Assembly: GCA_003117195.1 (NCBI GenBank)
Contig: BDSI01000016.1
Coordinates: forward strand, 310,001-374,000
Reading direction: 5' to 3'
Length of the DNA stretch: 64,000 bases
DNA from: Eudorina sp. 2006-703-Eu-15
Lineage: Eukaryota > Chlorophyta > Chlorophyceae > Chlamydomonadales > Volvocaceae
A program made the position numbers and the translations under genes. The number at the start of each line of letters is the position of its first letter. Positions within the stretch are counted from its first letter, which is position 1. The notes beneath the pieces were generated by a model, which searched no databases, was not told where the DNA came from, and saw nothing but the letters and a program-made list of their open reading frames with translations. Below, piece by piece: positions 1-10,991 of the stretch.

Positions 1-543
1 TGCTGCCCTGCACACGGCCCTTAAGAGGTACCGTACCGTAGCTTTTGACTGCCGGACGCGGTGTGAAAATGAGACCGAGTGGTCTCGGTACCACTGTTAC
101 ATAAGATCAGTACCTTAGGATGATTAATTACCGTGACATGCAGTGTGACGTGATACGGTGATGTGACGTGATCCGGGGATGGTCACACGAGGCGATAGGT
201 GCACGTCAAGAGCAGCCTAGCGCCCGCCAGAAGCGCGTCCATGGACGCGCTTTCCGTTCTCCGCATGGTGTCCTGCCTCCGGAGGGGGCTGTGGCGTCAA
301 TGGGTCTTTGCGAGGGCGTCAGCCCATATCCGGCCGCAACGCGCCGGCCGCGTCCTGCCTCGTGCCTTGCCCTGCCCTGCCTACCGCTGCTCCACTACTC
401 ACGCCCCGTGCTTTCCGCGCCGCCACACGACACATCCACCCACACCACGTCACCGCGACCCACTCGACGCGCCAAACCCTCGGCCTCTCGGCCCTCTCGG
501 CCTGCCTTGAACAGATACGTTGAGAGGGCGAGGAGCTAGCGCA

Positions 544-705
544 GGCGCCGGGGCCCCGGGTGTGGGCCTGGGTGGAGCGGGCGGCTCCGGGGCGGGCGGC
601 GTCGGCGGCTCGTCCTCCAGCGGTACCTCATCCGCCGTGCAAATGGCCGGTCTGTCCATCAGCAACAAGTCCGCGTCCAAGCAGGCACTGGCGAGCTCCG
701 TGTGA
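544..705 (+). CDS. Last exon of an unidentified gene (partial)
   Basis: An open stretch reads in frame to a TGA at 703-705 and encodes a Gly/Ser-rich tail of about 53 residues ending in NKSASKQALASSV. A CAG that could be a splice acceptor ends at 544; a second candidate acceptor ends at 514. The body of the gene would lie before the window. The composition change from a Gly-rich linker to a polar tail looks like a genuine C-terminus, but no domain is visible and the product cannot be named. A TGTAA lies far downstream at 2298-2302, which would imply a 3' UTR of about 1.6 kb if it belongs to this gene. Confidence 0.4.
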   Translation, partial: GAGAPGVGLGGAGGSGAGGVGGSSSSGTSSAVQMAGLSISNKSASKQALASSV

Positions 706-3544
706 GGGCTTCTTTGGGCACTATGCTAGGAGCTGCCAGGCTGGCTGCCCCGGAGGCTGGCTGCTTGGCTGGCGGCCCCACTGGGAGGCACACAGTTCAC
801 CGCAACTTTGAGGACCCATCCGGCCCCGAACCCGCAACCCCAGACCTCTCACCCCAACCCCGACAGTTGAGGGGAGGGACGCTGTCGAGGAGCGGCTTTT
901 GCGTGCGTGCGTGCGTGTGTGGCTGGCATTCAATGGAAGTCCATCCCGGTGTGAAGGATAACAGGGTTGGGGGGTTGGGGCACGTGCAGGGAGCGGCCCA
1001 GGTGGGACCCCATGTGTGGGCCAGCTGGGTCGGCTCTCCGAAAAGATGCGGGGAGGGCACATGTGTCTGGTGTTTGCAGACATGCGCAGAAGTGTATCCG
1101 ACGGGGGGACGGGGCCGGCGTGGTGTGTTTCCGGACTGGGTTACGGAGCTGGCAGCGGAGAGGAAAGCACACGGTGCGTGGCCAGGGGAGCCCGTACGAG
1201 GCAGGCTGGCCAACGCCGACGGATCAAAATGGAGCCGTGGGTGCCGATTCGCGAACTCGAGTAGAAGGCTGGCGGATATAGTATAAATAAGGATGCGGAA
1301 GGGGAGGGGAGCCGGGCCTGGCGGGCAGGGGCATCGGGTGTCCTCTTCGAGGCCGGTGCGGCCACGGGCGTGCGCATGAATGGCGGACTGGCGGAAGGGC
1401 TGGTGGGCAGTTTGGGGACTGTCAGGTGTGCAGGCTTCTCGTTTGGGGTACAGTGCTTTGGAAGGAGCCCGACGCGGACATCGAGCGCTTTGTGGGGGGC
1501 GCTTTGCGGTGGGTGGGCCACACACCGGACGGTCAGCGCTCGTGACGCCGCTGCCGCCGATGAGGATGCCTGCGGGCCGATAAGGAAAGAGATAGGGAGA
1601 GATCTCCATAACACGGTTCTATTGTGTTGAAGGGGCGGCAGGGATGATTTTCATGATGAGACACGGTGTGGAGCCCGCGGACTGCACCTCCAGAACGGAA
1701 GCCTCTGATGTGCCTCTTGGTGCGACGTGTGGTGCCACGCGACTGGTGTACGAATGATGGGCCCACTGCTGCTGCGGCCTCAGAATTTAAAAGCAGGCCA
1801 CGTCATCCCATGCCTGCCTGCCTGCCCGTTGATTCCCCGCACGTGGACACGTACGCACACCCTCTCTGTCGGTCATTTTGCTGGCTTGGGCAGGTTGTTT
1901 TCCTATGCGTACTCGCTCTCTCTCTTTCGGGTCACCTTACCTTTGCAGCCCCGGGCCTCTCCCGTCACTTCCTTCCGGGACCCCGCCTTGCGCTCGTCCC
2001 TCCTTGTTCTTGCTCCGTCTCGACCCGTGGGCCTCTTGTGTCACCGTCAACGTACCGCTTGCTGTTTTCGGTTATTGTCCCTTTTCCGCCCTCGCTCTCC
2101 GGTTCCGCCCACCCCCGGGGACACCACAAACTGCTCGGCCCTGCCTGGACACCTCAACGCTCAACCCGTCGCTCCACTCAACTCTACCCAGGCGCCGCTC
2201 AGACGCGGCGGCGGCCAGCCCGGACAGACACTCCCGGATGGAGGTCACCATCGCGGACTGCGGTCTGTGCCGAGTACGGCATTGCACAGGGCGGATGTGT
2301 AATGAATGGATGGTGTCACCCGCCTGGTGCCTCCTGATGTCAGCGCATGTTGCTGTTGATGTGGAGGTGTTTCCCGCGCCGCTCCGGAGCAGCAACTCAT
2401 AGCGGTTGAGGCGGAAGGACAACCGCCGGCCGTTGCGTCAGGTGCCGAGGCAACCGCCGAGGCAACAGCAGCCGCTGACCTGATCTGACAGGACAGCTGT
2501 CACCCGTACGACAGGGCGGCCCGATGTGGACTTCAGGCACTGGGGTGCACTGCTTCAGTATCTCCGCTTAGTCACACGCACCAAGAGCCCGAGTGTTAAG
2601 GGCAATCTAGGGCGGAACGTTACCGCCCAGACCACGTGCAACCGTTGAGCCAACGTCCTAGGCTGAGCCGATACTTTCTCGACAATTAAGCTCGCGCTAA
2701 CGGTTGCGGCACTGTCCGCACTCCGCAAGGCTCCGCAGCATCTGGGGCGCTGCCCAGCCATCGCCGGCCAGTGCGGTGGGTGGCAGAGGTGTCGGCCACC
2801 CGCCCGCGGGGGATGTGCACCCACACGCCCAATCGAGACATATGCAGTTGTGCTGTTGGGAAACCTAGCCGCGAGCCATGTGTGTACCCTAATGCTGCTG
2901 CAGGTACGGCATCCATCACTGACTATTTGGGACCATCAGGGGACTGGTCGTCGAAGCGTCAGCTGCACCAAGACCCTGCAGCTGACGACGAGGCATGGGA
3001 GAGCATCAGGGCCTACAGTGTTCGGCTGGGTAGCCCCGCGGGTATTGCTCCGCACCCACGGGGGGCGATGGCATGCTGCAGGATCCTGACAATGACATGG
3101 CTGTCACCGATGACCCCCGGGGTCAAACGCCATTCCACGTCAGCGCTGCACAGGCGGGGAGACACCGGCCGCAGGGCCACTGCCCACCATATCTGGGGCC
3201 GGCAACTACCCGTCAGAAGATCAGCCATCTTTAGACGCGAGGCAGTTGATGGTGGTTGGTAGTTGGACCCCATGTCGATGATGACCCCATGTCGTGGGGT
3301 GCGGTTGCTCCGCACGTAGATGATGAGTGGGTCATACGACATATGTCGTACGCACGCTCAGGCGCGGCCTTAGGCTCCTGCCCCCATCCTCCTTTGCCAC
3401 CCATGGCCAGCCATCCACCAACCAAAGCCCAGCCTGCGACAAACGGCATCTGCACACACGCACGGCATGGCACGATATCCTCTTCCTCTCTCAATCCCCG
3501 ACCCATACACATACACACTTCAATCGGTTTGTCGGTAATTCGGG
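706..3544. other. Non-coding stretch, no gene supported
   Basis: Open frames here overlap on both strands and have no conserved motifs or convincing splice structure. The first part may be the 3' UTR of the gene ending at 705. The rest is taken as intergenic. Short repeated phrases around 'ttgctccgcac' occur near 3044 and 3305. Confidence 0.5.
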
Positions 3545-3548
3545 TTCC

Positions 3549-3795
3549 GTGTGTCATCTCTACTTCCGTCGCCTGTGTCGCCTGCTCCGCTGGACTTCGC
3601 TTCCGCGGCTCAATTATCGTATACACACACACACACCCTGGGTGCTGCAAGGACTTGAGGAGGTTGAACAGCGGACTGCGAGGCGCAGACCGCCCGGGAT
3701 GGGCTTCCGCCCAATCCCTTGAGGGGGCACAGCTGTCACCGATCCTCAGGGATCGGGCGCGCGCCCTTGGTTGAGAGCGAGGGGACAGAGGCCCC
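3549..3795 (+). repeat. Dispersed repeat, fullest copy (left and right parts)
   Basis: The left part (3549-3641) runs from TCATCTCTACTTCCGTCGCC through a CTTCCGCGGCTC motif into a short CA tract. The right part (3637-3795) has an internal palindrome, CCGATCCTCAGGGATCGG. The right part recurs in reverse orientation at 37646-37805 and the left part recurs directly at 41943-42030. No coding capacity or terminal inverted repeat was seen. It may be a SINE- or MITE-like element. Confidence 0.7.
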
Positions 3796-3881
3796 AAGCG
3801 CATCTCCCAGCTCCCTCGCCAGCCCCCATACCGTATCCACACACACGGGTCTGCTTTTTCGCGGCTCAGCTTTTCTCCTTG

Positions 3882-3884
<3 letters not shown>

Positions 3885-3976
<92 letters not shown>
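3885..3976. repeat. (AC)n microsatellite, about 46 units
   Basis: This is an uninterrupted AC dinucleotide tract. It begins just after a phrase (TTTTCGCGGCTCAG) that resembles the end of the left part of the neighbouring dispersed repeat. Confidence 0.95.
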
Positions 3977-3979
<3 letters not shown>

Positions 3980-4318
3980 CCCTTGCTCTCGGTGGTGGCG
4001 CAGCATCCTTTGTCCCGTTCTTGTTGTTCTTGTTGTTTTGGTGCTACTTTATTTGCAGGTTGTTATGATGAAAAGTATATTGGTCACTGGTTTGGGTGGG
4101 ACGGGATCCTCGCTGCACACACGAACGCGCTCAACTTCCCCCGCGCTCGACATGTACGTGTTCGTCCAAACGCCCACATGTACGAGCCATGTACAGCAGC
4201 ACCTAGTAGGCTTCCAGTGCTTCTCCGCTTTAGGGTTCAGAGACGCGGACGCTTTTGCGACCGACGGGTCTGTGCATACCCTGACAACCAATCGAGACAG
4301 CGAGCAACCGCACATGGG

Positions 4319-7300
4319 TCAGCCCCACCGCTTCGCCATCGCTGCCAGCCTCGCCTCGTCCCGCTTGCTCTCCTCAAACCGGTCCAGCTGCTTCTTTGGG
4401 CCGCCGCCCTTCCCGTTCGCGCCGCGGCCCTTCTTGCCGGCGTCGGCGGGCTGGGCGTACCGCGACTGGACGTGCCCGTACGGATCGCCCCCGTCCCCGG
4501 CGGAGCTGGGACCGACCCCGGGGCCAGCGGCGGCGGCGCCGCCGCCGCTGGGCCCCCCGCCGCTGAGCACCCCTGGCGGCGGCATCATGCCCATCGCCAT
4601 CCCGGGCATCATCCCCTGCATCGCGCCCGCCATGTACCCCATCGGCCCGGCCATCCCCATCGGTCCCAGCCCGCCGCCGCCGCCGCCGCCGGCGCCGCCG
4701 ACGTTGCCAAACGCGTGGCCGGGTATCATGCCCGGCGGAAGCGCGGGCATGAGATACCCACCGGGCAACATGACGGGAGCGGCTCCTGCGCCGCCACCGC
4801 CGCCACCGCCGCCGCCGCCGGCGCTGCCGCCGGGGCCATCGTACACCGAGTGGCTGCCCGGCGCGCTCCGTCGGGGGCCGGCTCGCGGCCCCGGCAACGC
4901 CGAGCCCACCTCCCCGAACAGCGGCGGCGGCCTCAGGTTCACCGGCGGCAGTTTAGGGATGTTGCTGTGTCCGCCGCCTCCGCCGCCGCCCGCACCGCCC
5001 GTGGGCGAGAGCAGCGGCGGCGGCGGCGGCGCGGGTATCCCGCCGGCACGCGGCGGCGGCGGCGGCATCAGCAGCTGAGGCGCCATGATGCCCGCCATGG
5101 ACGCCAGGCCACCCATGTGCGGCATCCCGCCGATGCCGCCGCCGATGCCGCCACCCATGTGTCCGGCTCCGCCGGCTCCTCCCCCTCCTCCGCCTCCGCC
5201 TCCGCCTCCGCCGCCGGGGGCCCCCATGACACCCGCCATGCCCGCGTGGTGCGCGAAGCTCTGCGCCGCCGCGATTGCGCCGCTCAGCTCCAGCCCCCGC
5301 TCCCGGCCTATGTAGAGCTTGTCCAGCAGACGGTCCATTTTCTCCTTGGTGGCGTCCAACTCCTTCTTGCGCTCCAGGACCTCGTTCTTGGCCTCCAGCA
5401 CGGCGGCGGCCGTCATGTGCGCCTGCTGCTGCCACCGGGTCATCTCCGCGGCCATCACCTGAGCGGCGGGGAGGGGGAGGCGAGGGGGGGAGGGGGAGGG
5501 AGGGGTGTAGGAGATCAGTCAGGAAGGGGTGTAGGGAAGATTGGTATGTACGGGGCAAGAGGGAGGGGTACAGGACATTGGTGGTAACATGTTCTGCCTC
5601 GGGGGAGGCACGGAGGGCGAAAGGGATGCAGGGGTGGAGCCCCGGGGGGAAGGGGCTAGCAGAGGCGGGATGGGGGATGGGACCCGGCGGGTGGTGGTCC
5701 GGCTGCCGGGGTCCGACACCGCCGCAGCCACGCCACACATGACGGCGCGAGGCAGCGGCGGTTCCAGGGAGCGCTAGCTAGTTACACGGCCGCGCGTACA
5801 GCACCTGCATCACCGCACGTACGGCACCTGCGCCGCGCGTACGGCACCTGCCCCACTCACACACCCGCGCGCTCCCGACTCCCGAGCCTAGTCTACGCCC
5901 TTCCTGCCGTTACCCACCTGTGTCCGGTACGTCAGCTCGTCCCGCAGCCTGCCGATCTCGTCCTGCAGCGAGGCGATCTTGGCCTGGTACTCCGACTCCA
6001 GCCGCGCGCGGTCCACCGCCTCCGCCGCTCGGATGCGGTCCTCGGAGGCCGCCAGCGCGTCCTGCGCCTTGGCCACCTCGCTGCGGGCCGCCTGCAGCTC
6101 CGCCTCGAACTCCTGCCGCATGCCCTCCAGCGCGTTGCGCTCCTTTGGAGGGGGGAGGGGGTTGGGTTGGGTTGGGTTGGGTTGGGTCGACTTGGATGTC
6201 GAGGATTGGTGGGTGGAGTGGAGTGTTCTGGTGAGGGCGGAGGAGTTGACGGACGCACGCGCAAAGAAGTTTGGGTGCATTGACCCATTGAGGGATGCAA
6301 GCCTGGCCAGGTTACCAGTGGGGTGGGTAGGGTTACCGCTGCCACTTTGAGGCCGCGCTGATGGCCAGAGCAGGGGAGGACGTGCGTGCATGGCTGCACC
6401 CAAGCGCCGCCTGCTAAAAGCTCAACACGGGACCTGCCCGCCCGCCCGCCCGCCCTCCCGCCCTCTTCCGCGCTGCCAGGCCGACGACATGCAGCGGCAC
6501 CTCGCGGAGGCGCGCGCGCGGCTGGCGGACCTGGAGCACACCGCCAAGCAGGTGCACAAGCTGATGGCGGAGCGGGACGCGCTGCAGGAGCAGATCAACA
6601 CGCTGCGGAACACCAACATGATGGGACGAGAGGGAGCCGCTTCACGGGGTGGCGCGCCGAGGCTCAACCGCTACAAGCAGCCCAGAACGTCGGGGTCGGA
6701 AGTCCCGTCGAGGATGGAAACTCCCGCGCCCTATTGGCTGCCGCCACCGCCATCGCCACCGCTCCAGGAGGGGGGCCGATGGGGTCCCACCCGACACGCG
6801 GCAAGCCGCGATGGAGGCGCCCACTCCGGCAGGCCCACGGCCCTGACCCCACTTGGACCACGACGGCTCCGACCCGACCCGCCCTCCCGCCCTCCCGGCA
6901 TGTCACCACCCCCTCACCCGTTTGATGCCGTTCCGCTCCTCCTCTATGGACCGCTGCTCCTCCCGCCGCTTCTTCAGCAGGTCCTCCAGCCGGTTCTTGG
7001 CCTCCAGCTCCGCTGAGATGGCCGCCTGGAGGATCAGGGGAGGCAGGGGTCGGGTCGGGGCGGGGTGGGGCGTTGAGCCCCACAGGCCCGTGGGTCGGTG
7101 ACGGAAACCTAGAGGATGCACGATGCCGGCCGCTCCGAGATGAGATTCCAAACGCACGACTCCACATCACATCACACCACACCACACCACACCACAGCAC
7201 AGCACAGCACAGCACAGCACAGCACAGCACACGACACCACAGCACAGCACAGCACACCACACCACAGGACACCACACCACACCACAGCACAGCACAGCAC

Positions 7301-10300
7301 AGCACAGCACAGCACAGCACAGCACATCACAGCACACCACAGCACACCACATCACATCACATCACATCACATCACATCACATCACATCACATCACATCAC
7401 ATCACATCACATCACATCACATCACATCACATCACATCACATCACATCACATCACATCACATCACATCACATCACATCACATCACATCACATCACATCAC
7501 ATCACATCACATCACATCACATCACATCACATCACATCACATCACATCACATCACATCACATCACATCACATCACATCACATCACATCACATCACATCAC
7601 ATCACATCACATCACATCACATCACATCACATCACATCACATCACATCACACGTTCACATCACATCACAAGTGGGCCTGGGCGGGTCTGCGTGGGCCTTA
7701 CATTAATCACATCACACCACATCACTGCAACCACGTTGCTGCCCAGCAGCCCAATGCACGTGTACATGACGTGGCACCAATCATGTGACTCTGCAGACCC
7801 TTAAGCTGTGCACCCCACCCATACTCCACCCCATCACCCTCTCCGACCACCCGCACTCCGCAACCCGGGTTCGTTTATCTGCACTCCGCGGCCCGGGTTT
7901 GATTTTCCTTTTCTTCTGAACCCCGCAGCCCGCAGCCCGCACGTCACCCCGCAACCCATCCCCATCCCCATCTTCAATATGTCTACCAATGGGGGTAGAA
8001 TATTTCCTACACCCCCTAATCCCCCCACCTGCAGCAGCTCCTCGGCCTTCTTGCGCGCCGCCTGCTCCGCCTTGAAGTGCTTCTCGATCCGCAGGATCAT
8101 ATCCTCCAGCTCCTCCCTGGCGCGCACCTCCATCTGCAGCTGCTGCGACAGCCGCTCCCTCTCCATCGCGATCTGCAGCTCGGCGTCGGAAGGCGCCGGC
8201 GGCGGCGGCGCCGCCGCCGCCGGCGGCAGCAGCCGGGACCCGCCGCCGCCGGCGCCGTCCGCGGCTCCGCCGCGGCTGTACCCGGCTCCGCCACCTCCGC
8301 TGCCTCCGCCGGCTTGGTGACTGGCAACCTCACCGTTGCGGGACTGGGAGGCCGATCTCCCCCGACTGTGCTCTCCATTTATGGAAAGGCCTTGCGTCGC
8401 AGCAGGCCGTCCTTCGCCACCGTACCCGGGATGCTGCCTGGGCGGCCCCGTGATGGCGGCGGGGCTGCCTGCGCCCGACCCGGCGTACCCGCCTGCGCCC
8501 GGCATGCCGTACTCCGCGTACTCCTGCTCGGCCGCGCCTTCGTACGGTCGCTCGCCGCTGCCTTGCGCCCCCTCCTCACCCCCCTCACCGCCCTGCGGCT
8601 GCCCGCCTTCGTACGACAGTTCCCGTACGACGTACTCACCCCGCTCGTCCTCGCCGTACCCCGGACTGTATCCTGCCCCGTACTGGTACTCGTACTGCTC
8701 GGTCTCTTGGTCGTGCCCCTTTTCCGGCGGCCGTCCACCTTCCTGGCCTGGGCGCTCGTCCTCTTCGGCCGGATCTGGATCCACGTCTGTACGGAAACCC
8801 AACGCAGCACCTTGGCCGTACAAGTCTGCTAGTTGCTGTGGATTTGCAACGCATATGAGCCCTTGGTCGCCCTCCTCCTCCTCCTCCTCCTCCTGCCCGT
8901 CACCCCCTCCTTGCCCCTCGAACACCTCTGGCTCCTGCAGCAGCGGCTGTCGCTGCTTCTCCTCCTGCTCTTCACCGCCGTACACTCCCTGATCGTACGG
9001 CTGTGGATAATCCGGGTACGGCACGCCTGACTGACTGTCCCACACCGGCTGCTGCTGCTGCTGATGCCGGGGACCTCCAGAGGCTGTCCGCAATTCCAGA
9101 TATGTCGGCGGCGCGAGCTCGATCTGGGTCGAAGGCTGCAGGTCCGACTGCTGCGGCTGTAACCCCGCGTCGGGATATGACTGCTGCGGCTGTAACCCCG
9201 CTTCGGGATATGACTGCTGCGGCTGTAGCTCCGGGTCAAGATCCGCCTGCTGCGGCTGTAGCTCCGGGTCAAAATCCGCCTGCTGCGGCTGTAGCTCCGG
9301 GTCAATATCCGCCTGCTGCGGCTGCAGCTCCGGGTCAAGATCCGCCTGCTGCGGCTGCAGCTCCGGGTCAAGATCCGCCTGCTGCGGCTGTAGCCCCGGG
9401 TCAATATCCGCCTGCTGCGGCTGTAGCCCTGGGTCGAGATCGGGTGGTGACGGCTCGCTAGCTTCCGGCGGCTGCGGCTGCGGCGCGAACTCGGATTCAG
9501 GTCCTAAGTCCGGCCGTAGAAGCTGTTCCTCTTGCAGCTGCTCCTCCGATGCTGGCCCCCTCGCCGCGTCGAACTGCAGCTGTGGGTCCAGGGAGGTCCG
9601 GTCCTCCTCCGCCTCTTCCTTCTCCGGATACTGCTCCTGCGGCTGCCGCTCAGACTGCAGCTCTGGCAGTGGCTCCTGCGGCCCTGGGCTCTGAGGCGGC
9701 GGTGACTGGGCACCACCACCCTGGGGCGACGGGCTTTGCGGCGGCGGCGGGCTTTGCGGCGGCGGCGGCGACTGGGCTCCGGGGAGGCCCGACGGCGGCC
9801 GCGACGACCTGCGAGCGGCCTGGAGTTCGGCCCGCGACTGAGGCCTGGAGGACCCGCTGCCGGCGCGCACCTCCGCGGCCCGGACGGAGGCCGGTGACGC
9901 GACGGCCGGTGAGAGAGCGCCCTGCGGTGGGGGCGTCTGCTCCTCGTAAGCGGCTGATGGGGGCCTGAGCTCCGCCTGCGCGGGTGTGCGGAGCGCCTCG
10001 AGTGGATCCGCCGGTGATGCCGCCGGTGTATCCGCCGGTCCGGGCCGGATTGCGAACTGGGTTTCTGACGTAGGGGGCGGCCCTGACTGCCGCGGTGTGA
10101 GGTTGGACGGTAGGCCCCCACCACCGCTGCTCCTCCGGGGAGCGGCTGATGCTTGGGGCGTGGGGGCCTGCAAGCCCGGGTCCTCAGGGGTCGGCTCACC
10201 GGCGGCCGCGGCTGTGTCTAGGGATGGGGACGCCGCGGGTGAGACTGCCGTCGAGCTCCTTCGCGACCCCGCTTTGGTCCCGGGCAGCGGGGGCTTCCCG

Positions 10301-10991
10301 ATGAGGGGGCTGCCGGAACTGGAACTGAGCGGCGGTGTCCGCGGCGACGGTTTAGCTGGCTCTGGCAGGGGGTTGCCTGCTGCGTCCTCTTGCTTCTGCT
10401 TCTGCTGCTTCTGCTGCAGGGTCAGGGGCGCGTCTTCAGGCCCCGCGGCGGCCTCGGCAGCGTCGGCTGCTGGGGGTGCACTGATGCTTGGTTCCGCCAA
10501 GTCGCCCTCGGGTGCGACTAACACCTTTGGTGACGGCTGGGCAGGGTGGTTTGCAGCAAGAGCTGATTCGGGTGTCCGCGGTGGCCGGCTCCTGGGTCGT
10601 TCCGTGGCGCCGAGTGGGATGGTGGCTGGGTCGACGGTGTCGCGCGCTTGAAGACCTGGGACCGCACCCGCGGCCCCCGGGTCAGCGGGCAGCTCAACCG
10701 CTACCCCCTGAGCACCTTGAGCTTCCTGAATTGATAGGCGCGGCTGAGCGGCTGCGGCGCTCCTTTCAGGTGCGTCGGCCTACAAGGCAATCCACAGGAG
10801 ACCCCAACGGGTTTAACTTTACACCACATACACGCCGCGGAATATTTATTCTGAGAATGCGCACTATTTATTGAGCTTTCAAGTATTCTTGATCCGCACC
10901 CTACGTCTCCCCCTTCCAGGCCCACACCGCCACGGCCACCGCTTGGGCCTGCCAAAAAACGTTGAGATACAAAGGCATCTGGACCCACCAT
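4319..10991 (-). CDS. Unrecognised low-complexity coiled-coil protein
   Basis: Five minus-strand exons join in phase 0: 10991-10905, 10779-8029, 7025-6918, 6142-5918 and 5458-4319, giving about 1435 residues. The first exon is the least certain (ATG at 10991, donor GTAGGG). Residues 30 to about 850 are Pro/Gln/Glu/Ser-rich and probably disordered, with a run of ten-residue repeats near residues 475-580. From about residue 900 the chain becomes charged heptad helix, for example EELEDMILRIEKHFKAEQAA and ERNALEGMRQEFEAELQAAR. It continues into a Gly/Pro-rich C-terminus ending KRDEARLAAMAKRWG. A further coiled-coil exon of the same style lies inside the gene on the opposite strand (6480-6626). 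No enzymatic domain is visible. A cytoskeletal or ciliary scaffold is possible but unproven. Confidence 0.7.
6480..6626 (+). pseudogene. Coiled-coil exon in inverted orientation within the minus-strand gene
   Basis: After an intron-like C-rich tract and acceptor (TGCCAG at 6474-6479), the + strand encodes ADDMQRHLAEARARLADLEH, then AKQVHKLMAERDALQEQINT and LRNTNMM. This is strong heptad coiled coil, and it starts in phase 0 like every exon of the surrounding minus-strand gene. No GT donor follows; the similarity stops at about 6626 in unrelated sequence. The minus strand here is not coding-like. The simplest reading is an exon of the surrounding gene whose segment was flipped, with a breakpoint at its donor end. 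It would not be spliced into the minus-strand mRNA as it stands. Confidence 0.5.
7163..7669. repeat. CACAT/CACAG pentanucleotide satellite in an intron
   Basis: About 500 bp of five-base units fill half of the intron between the second and third exons of the coiled-coil gene. The first third mixes CACAC and CACAG units; from about 7348 the array is almost pure CACAT. The array can be read through in several frames but encodes only His/Thr/Ser or Cys/Val repeats. Confidence 0.95.
9125..9440 (-). repeat. 30-bp coding tandem repeat (ten-residue units)
   Basis: Within the large exon of the coiled-coil gene, about ten copies of a 30-bp unit encode LDPELQPQQA with variants such as IDPGLQPQQA and YPEAGLQPQQ. 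The edge copies are the most diverged. The frame is kept throughout, which suggests selection or recent expansion in whole codons. Confidence 0.9.

Noticed and set aside
3719..5587. 622-residue + strand frame running through the CA repeat and opposite the coiled-coil gene
   Set aside because: It reads as His/Thr repeats and then as Arg/Ala/His shadow of the Gly-rich exon on the other strand. It has no conserved content.
6157..6186. GGGTT repeats as an interstitial telomere
   Set aside because: The unit is not the green-algal telomere type (TTTTAGGG or TTTAGGG), and only about five units are present in an intron.
7348..7651. CRISPR-like regular array
   Set aside because: There are no unique spacers; it is a simple five-base satellite in a eukaryotic intron.
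7073..7804. His/Ser/Thr repeat protein encoded by the CACAT array
   Set aside because: A five-base repeat stays open by chance, and the array lies inside an intron.
8336..8992. Ser/Pro-rich + strand frame opposite the large exon
   Set aside because: It is a compositional shadow. The minus-strand frame is longer, continuous with splice sites and carries the ordered repeats.
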